Origin: Desulfobulbaceae bacterium UBA5628
Lineage (GTDB): Bacteria > Desulfobacterota > Desulfobulbia > Desulfobulbales > Desulfurivibrionaceae
Assembly: GCA_002421565.1 (NCBI GenBank)
Contig: DIKC01000122.1
Coordinates: forward strand, 1-18,936
Length of the DNA: 18,936 nucleotides
Direction of reading: 5' to 3'
Shown here one piece after another: positions 14,639 through 18,936 of this stretch. Positions within the stretch are counted from its first letter, which is position 1, and every line of letters begins with the position of its first letter. Both the position numbers and the translations under genes were made by a program. The notes under the pieces are model-generated. The model saw nothing but the letters and a program-made list of their open reading frames with translations. It was not told the origin of the DNA and made no database searches.

Positions 14639-15325
14639 ATGCTAGTTGATTTCTTGAAATATCTGACCAGGAAGAAAATCAGCGTGGTTTTCAATGATCG
14701 TGCCGCTAGCAAGCCGATCAGTTCCTGTTTCGGAACCGATCGGGGCACTCCCGTTGACCGATTTTATATCGAGAAATTTCTTGCCGACCATGCCGATCTG
14801 ATTCGGGGCCGAGTGCTGGAGATCGGCGAAAGCTTCTACAGCCGCCGTCTCGGAGGAGATCAGGTCAGCGCCTTCGAGGTACTGCACACGAACGCGGCAA
14901 ACCGCGATGTCACCGTGGTCGGGGATCTGACCGACCAGGCCACCCTGCCGAAAAACGCCATCGACTGCTTCATCTGCACTCAGACCCTTAATTTTATTTT
15001 TGATGTCCACAAAGCGATTGAAGGAGCCCACTATCTGCTGAAACCAGGCGGCGTCATATTGGTCACGGTGGCCGGGATCAGTCAGATCAGCCGCTATGAT
15101 ATGGATCGCTGGGGAGATTACTGGCGATTCACTACCGCCTCCATCGTCCGACTTTTCCAACCCATTTTCACCGGCGGCCTTGAAGTTACAAGCTTCGGCA
15201 ATGTTCTGGCCGCTACCGCCTTCCTGCAAGGGATCGTGGTAGAAGATCTCCCAGACCCCGCCCTGCTCGACGATAATGATACGGATTATCAGCTAGTTGT
15301 CGCACTGGTGGCGAAAAAGGCATGA
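14639..15325 (+). CDS. Class I SAM-dependent methyltransferase
   Basis: This 228-residue protein has motif I VLEIGES (59-65), a ring-like acidic position near GDLTD (95-99), and the post-motif LLKPGGVILVT (133-143). Together these mark a Methyltransf_11-like Rossmann fold. The N-terminal CFGTDRGTPVDRFYIEKFL stretch is shared by a set of methyltransferases found in polysaccharide loci. It probably methylates a sugar hydroxyl or an acceptor end before export, which is inferred from context. GAGGGG lies about six bases before the ATG. Its TGA overlaps the next ATG (ATGA), which couples it to the deacetylase. Confidence 0.9.
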   Translation: MLVDFLKYLTRKKISVVFNDRAASKPISSCFGTDRGTPVDRFYIEKFLADHADLIRGRVLEIGESFYSRRLGGDQVSAFEVLHTNAANRDVTVVGDLTDQATLPKNAIDCFICTQTLNFIFDVHKAIEGAHYLLKPGGVILVTVAGISQISRYDMDRWGDYWRFTTASIVRLFQPIFTGGLEVTSFGNVLAATAFLQGIVVEDLPDPALLDDNDTDYQLVVALVAKKA

Positions 15326-16299
15326 TCATGCGGGCAGTCCTGCTTTCCGGATATCGAAGGTTACGACGTTTGAGAAACCAGACTCTTAACCTCCTTGACT
15401 CACCGGTGGTGGTGCTGACCTATCATCGCGTCGCGGTTCCTGCCTTTGATCCGCACCGGCTGGCGGTATCGCCAGAAAATTTCCGAGCGCAAATGAACTT
15501 TCTGCGACACAATTTTCCAATTCTCCGCTTTGAAGAAGAGTGGGGAACGGTCAAGGAACCGGCGGTGGTGGTGACCTTTGATGACGGCTATGCCGATAAT
15601 TTCCTACAGGCCCTGCCAATCTTGGAGGAAGTCGGGATCCCGGCCACCTTTTTCATCAGCACCGGTCTCCTGGGAAGCGGTCAAGAGTTCTGGTGGGACG
15701 AGATGGAGCGGCTTATTTTGGGAGACCACGCTGATCCTGGCCCGTTCCGCCTGGATGATCATCAATACGGCCGATCCTGGCCCACCCTGAACCGTCATGA
15801 TCGTCTGGCCTTGCATGCTGACCTCCACCGACTGGCCGGAAAAATTGGAGCCTCCCGACGTGATTACTGGCTGGAACAACTGCGAGCCTGGGCCGGCCTG
15901 AACCGAAACGGCAGGGAGGCCAACAGGCCATTAACCCCCGAAGAGCTACGCTTGCTGGCGGCAAGCCGGTGGACGACCATTGGCGCGCATACCGTGACGC
16001 ATACGCCTTTGGCGCTTCTCACCGAAGAGGAGCAACGCCGGGAGATCGTCGATTCCAAAAAGCAACTGGAAGAATTACTTGCCCACGCAGTCACCGTTTT
16101 CTCATACCCTTTTGGAACCAAAAAAGATTACAATCGGACTTCGATTCGTCTTTGCCGCGAAGCGGGATTCCGGAAAGCTGCGGCCAACTTTCCCGGCCAG
16201 AGCCACCGCTGGACCGACCCCTGGCAAGTACCCCGACAACTCGTGCGCAACTGGGATATGTCCACTTTCGCCGCCGAGTTGAGCAGTTTTTGGGCCTGA
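15322..16299 (+). CDS. Polysaccharide deacetylase (NodB homology, CE4)
   Basis: This 325-residue protein has the CE4 motifs in order: TFDDGYADN with Asp87 and Asp88 (motif 1), GAHTVTH with His223 and His227 as metal ligands (motif 2), and FSYPFG (260-265, motif 3). An early VVLTYHRV (30-37) is common to the family. An insertion of about 90 residues between motifs 1 and 2 is seen in polysaccharide-locus members. It would remove N- or O-acetyl groups from a glycan using a divalent metal. No cleaved signal peptide is evident; the N terminus is basic with weak hydrophobicity, so location is uncertain. ATG 15328 is an alternative start. It lies 12 bases before the GT4 gene. Confidence 0.92.
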   Translation: MIMRAVLLSGYRRLRRLRNQTLNLLDSPVVVLTYHRVAVPAFDPHRLAVSPENFRAQMNFLRHNFPILRFEEEWGTVKEPAVVVTFDDGYADNFLQALPILEEVGIPATFFISTGLLGSGQEFWWDEMERLILGDHADPGPFRLDDHQYGRSWPTLNRHDRLALHADLHRLAGKIGASRRDYWLEQLRAWAGLNRNGREANRPLTPEELRLLAASRWTTIGAHTVTHTPLALLTEEEQRREIVDSKKQLEELLAHAVTVFSYPFGTKKDYNRTSIRLCREAGFRKAAANFPGQSHRWTDPWQVPRQLVRNWDMSTFAAELSSFWA

Positions 16300-16311
16300 G
16301 GCGATCCCTGC

Positions 16312-17574
16312 ATGAAAATTTTGATGTTGAATACGTTTGACGATCTGGGTGGCGCCGCAAAAGCTGCTTCCCGTCTGCATAAAGGGCTGCGGTCGCTGGG
16401 TGTGGAAACCGATCTGCTCGTACAATTTAAATACGGCAAGGAAAATGAAGCCATCTGCGACGATACGCCACTGACAAAGATGGTGCGCCGCCTGAAGGGG
16501 TATATGGGCATGCTGCCGGTCAGGATGTACCCTAACCGACCTGAAAACAACTTTTCCCCTGCCTTATTGCCGGATAGCCTGCCGGCAACGATTGCCCCCT
16601 TGCAACCTGATCTGCTGCACCTGCATTGGCTAGGGGCCGGCTTCTGTCAGGTGGAAACCCTCGCGAGATTTAAAAAACCCCTAGTCTGGACCCTCCATGA
16701 CTCATGGGCTTTTACCGGCGGCTGCCATGTCCCCTTTGCCTGCAAAAAATATCAACAACAGTGTGGGGCCTGCCCGGTATTGGGTTCATCGCGGGAGCGG
16801 GATTTATCCCGCTGGATTTGGCAAAGAAAAAACAAGTCATGGCGGAACTTGAATCTGACGGTGGTTACCCCCAGTCACTGGCTGGCCGGCTGCGCCGGAG
16901 TAAGCGCGCTCTTCCGCAATGCCCGTATCGAAGTGATACCTAACGGCCTAGACTTGAATTTGTTTAAGCCGACAGACAAACAACTTGCCCGTCGCCTGCT
17001 CTCTCTGCCTCAGGACAAGAAACTCATTCTCTTCGGCGCAATGGACAGTACCAGTGATCCGAACAAGGGGTTTCACCTGCTGTTGCCGGCCATTACTAGA
17101 CTGGCATCGTCCGGGTTTGGAGATACGGCGGAACTGCTTATTTTCGGAGCGGATCGCCCGGCCTCTCCCCCGTCATTTGGTATGAAAGCTCACTATTTAG
17201 GCCAAATCAACGATGACAGTCGTCTCGTTTTGCTGTATGCTGCCGCCGATCTCTTTGTATCCCCTTCCATATTGGAGAATCTACCCAATACCATAATGGA
17301 GGCCATGTCTTGTAAAATACCCTGCATCGCCTTTGCCCAAGGTGGGGTAGAGGATTTAATCTCACATGGCCAGACCGGTTTTTTAGCTGAAGCTTATCAG
17401 TCGGATGACCTTGCGGTGTGGATCAGCCGACTCCTTGCCAATGACGAAACCAGACTGGCAATGGCGCACCGCGCCCGTCAGATGATGGAAACAAAATTCT
17501 CCATCGAACATGTTACTCGGCGTTATATAGCATTGTATCGCGAGATAGCCATGCGCTCCAGGAGGCGGCAATGA
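16312..17574 (+). CDS. GT4 family glycosyltransferase, WcaC-like
   Basis: This 420-residue GT-B enzyme starts MKILMLNTFDDLGGAAKAA with the N-terminal acceptor-binding loop. It has TLHDSWAFTGGCH (127-139) and a Cys group (138, 144, 151, 154). VTPSHW and VIPNGLDLNLFKP (208-220) mark the domain junction. The C-terminal donor domain has PNKGFHLLL (250-258), the EX7E pair Glu322 and Glu330, and GGVEDLISHGQTGFLAE. The TLHD..AFTGGCH and Cys pattern is shared with WcaC-type colanic acid transferases. It should transfer a sugar from a nucleotide donor in the cytoplasm. The stop overlaps the next start by ATGA. Confidence 0.93.
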   Translation: MKILMLNTFDDLGGAAKAASRLHKGLRSLGVETDLLVQFKYGKENEAICDDTPLTKMVRRLKGYMGMLPVRMYPNRPENNFSPALLPDSLPATIAPLQPDLLHLHWLGAGFCQVETLARFKKPLVWTLHDSWAFTGGCHVPFACKKYQQQCGACPVLGSSRERDLSRWIWQRKNKSWRNLNLTVVTPSHWLAGCAGVSALFRNARIEVIPNGLDLNLFKPTDKQLARRLLSLPQDKKLILFGAMDSTSDPNKGFHLLLPAITRLASSGFGDTAELLIFGADRPASPPSFGMKAHYLGQINDDSRLVLLYAAADLFVSPSILENLPNTIMEAMSCKIPCIAFAQGGVEDLISHGQTGFLAEAYQSDDLAVWISRLLANDETRLAMAHRARQMMETKFSIEHVTRRYIALYREIAMRSRRRQ

Positions 17575-18653
17575 CCACATCATGGCTGGTATTAGACCGC
17601 ATTCAACTCATTGCCTTGGCCTTCAGCCTGGCTATCTTCCTGTTTATTTTCAATCTGGTGAAACGGAAAAAAATCCGGGAGGATTACTCCCTGCTCTGGT
17701 TTGCGATGAGCGCCCTTTTTCTGTACCTTTCCCTGGATCGCTACGCCATCGACCGCTTGGGCGATTTATTCGGAGTGGCCTACAAGCCGATTGTGATCAC
17801 CCTGCTGACCACCGGTTTTACTTTTCTCCTGCTCATTCACCTGACTGCGGTTGTCACCCGCCTTACCGAGCAGAACAAGGAGTTGATCCAGGAAACAAGT
17901 CTGGGCGGAATAAAAGAGACGCCGAAAAACTCTGCCATCCTGGTAATCGTGCCGGCCTACAACGAAGAAGGCTGCATTGCCGGGGTTGTTTCCGATCTGA
18001 AAAATTCCGGACTTGCGCTTGATGTCTTGGTGGTGAATGATGGTTCCGATGATCATACTTCCGTGATCGCCGAGGCTACCGGCCAGGCGACGGTCGTCAA
18101 TCTGCTGAAAAATCTCGGGATCGGAGGAGCGGTACAGACCGGATTCAAGTTCGCGGCCCGACATAATTATCAGTTGGCGGTGCAGTTTGACGGCGACGGC
18201 CAGCATATAGCCGGAGAGATAAAAAAACTGCTGGCCGCCCTGGAGGCAACCGGGGCCAATTTGGTGATCGGCTCCCGCTTTCTGACCAAAACGACGGGCT
18301 TCCGCTCCACCTTCAGCCGCCGAATCGGGATTAGGTTTTTTCAGTTGTTGAATTTTCTGCTCATCGGCCGCATGATCACCGACAACACCTCAGGCTTCCG
18401 GGCCTATGACCGGCGGGCCATTGAGTTCCTGGCCCGCCATTACCCGGTCGATTATCCGGAACCCGAGTCGATCATTATCCTGGGGCGCAACGGTTTTGTG
18501 ATCGAGGAGGAGCCGGTGCTGATGCGGCAGCGGCAGGATGGGAAATCGTCAATTTCCGGGCTGGGTTCGTTATATTATATGATCAAAGTCGCTTTGGCCT
18601 GCGTGATGGCGGCATTGCGCAAACCACTGAGCGGACAACGCGAGAGGCTATGA
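17571..18653 (+). CDS. DUF2304 membrane domain fused to a GT2 glycosyltransferase
   Basis: Residues 1-112 resemble DUF2304. They contain three hydrophobic helices (about 11-30, 41-55 and 72-95), a Lys/Arg-rich cytoplasmic loop, and a Leu/Thr/Gln-rich tail that looks helical. From residue 122 a dolichyl-phosphate-mannose-synthase-like GT2 domain follows: [23 protein letters not shown] (155-163), FDGDGQH (206-212) and a conserved [10 protein letters not shown]. In many bacteria these are two adjacent genes; here they form one protein. The membrane part would tether a transferase that probably loads a lipid carrier or an oligosaccharide. It overlaps the GT4 stop by ATGA and the gmd start region at 18650-18655. 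Confidence 0.9.
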   Translation: MTTSWLVLDRIQLIALAFSLAIFLFIFNLVKRKKIREDYSLLWFAMSALFLYLSLDRYAIDRLGDLFGVAYKPIVITLLTTGFTFLLLIHLTAVVTRLTEQNKELIQETSLGGIKETPKNSAILVIVPAYNEEGCIAGVVSDLKNSGLALDVLVVNDGSDDHTSVIAEATGQATVVNLLKNLGIGGAVQTGFKFAARHNYQLAVQFDGDGQHIAGEIKKLLAALEATGANLVIGSRFLTKTTGFRSTFSRRIGIRFFQLLNFLLIGRMITDNTSGFRAYDRRAIEFLARHYPVDYPEPESIIILGRNGFVIEEEPVLMRQRQDGKSSISGLGSLYYMIKVALACVMAALRKPLSGQRERL

Positions 18654-18936
18654 TGCGGAATCGCAAAGTTGCTTTAATTACCGGCATCACCGGCCAGGAC
18701 GGCTCCTACCTCGCCGAATTGTTGCTCGCCAAAGGCTACGAGGTGCATGGCATCAAGCGACGCTCCTCTCTTTTCAATACCGAACGCATCGACCATATTT
18801 ATCAGGATCCGCACGAACCGGCCCCTAAACTGAAGCTGCACTACGGCGATCTGACCGATTCCTCCAATCTCATCAGGATCATGCAGGAAGTGCAACCGGA
18901 CGAGGTTTACAATCTGGCGGCCCAAAGCCATGTGGC
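18653..18936 (+). CDS. gmd: GDP-mannose 4,6-dehydratase, N-terminal part
   Basis: The visible 94 residues begin with the NAD(P)-binding Rossmann motif [19 protein letters not shown]. They continue with [16 protein letters not shown] and [15 protein letters not shown], and end in [11 protein letters not shown], all characteristic of Gmd. The enzyme converts GDP-mannose to GDP-4-keto-6-deoxymannose, the precursor of GDP-fucose, GDP-rhamnose and related sugars. The catalytic Thr/Tyr/Lys residues lie beyond the window edge. Two in-frame ATGs are possible (18650 and 18653). AGAGG is five bases from the second, which is preferred. Either start overlaps or abuts the previous stop. It indicates a deoxyhexose in the polysaccharide. 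Confidence 0.95.
   Translation, partial: MRNRKVALITGITGQDGSYLAELLLAKGYEVHGIKRRSSLFNTERIDHIYQDPHEPAPKLKLHYGDLTDSSNLIRIMQEVQPDEVYNLAAQSHV

Overview
The window is a GC-rich piece of a bacterial chromosome. It most likely comes from a Desulfobacterota (deltaproteobacterial) genome, of the Desulfuromonas/Geobacter or Desulfobulbus kind. That placement is an inference from gene content: large lipoprotein multiheme c-type cytochromes beside a REP-associated tyrosine transposase, then a long exopolysaccharide or O-antigen locus. No rRNA or tRNA gene was seen that could fix the taxonomy.

Region 1 (1-3951, + strand) is an extracellular-electron-transfer type cytochrome cluster. It holds the last 28 codons of a multiheme cytochrome, a complete 8-heme lipoprotein cytochrome (133-1179), a structured 5' leader (about 1301-1407), a decaheme OmcA/MtrC-like lipoprotein cytochrome (1410-3857), and a strong intrinsic terminator (3909-3951).

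Region 2 (3986-4790) is a small mobile element. A RAYT/TnpA-REP type Y1 transposase is bounded by perfect 13-bp inverted repeats. It is followed directly by a degenerate CCCCCGAATA tandem array whose minus strand has four G5 runs.

Region 3 (4797-11955, - strand) reads as one operon, in transcription order: two GT2 glycosyltransferases (coupled by ATGA), a short possible gene remnant, an SGNH/GDSL-like membrane-anchored protein, a NodU/CmcH O-carbamoyltransferase, an SxtJ-like membrane protein, a 49-aa DUF5989/SxtK-like membrane peptide, and a TMTC-like polytopic membrane protein with TPRs. The carbamoyltransferase, the two small membrane proteins and the GDSL protein are the same four families that sit together as sxtI-J-K-L in cyanobacterial saxitoxin clusters. 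Here they lie among glycan genes, so glycan carbamoylation is the natural inference.

Region 4 (12141-18936, + strand) is a divergent operon: radical SAM/SPASM protein, Wzx-type flippase, SAM methyltransferase, polysaccharide deacetylase, GT4 glycosyltransferase, a DUF2304-GT2 fusion, and the 5' part of gmd (GDP-mannose 4,6-dehydratase). Most junctions are short gaps or 4-nt ATGA overlaps. Together the two divergent operons would make, modify (methyl, carbamoyl, deacetylation) and flip a surface polysaccharide that probably contains a GDP-mannose-derived deoxysugar. The 185-bp divergent region (11956-12140) carries a TTGACA-type promoter candidate for the minus operon and a 22-codon ORF with a good ribosome-binding site. 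No gene-free stretch exceeds 300 bases.
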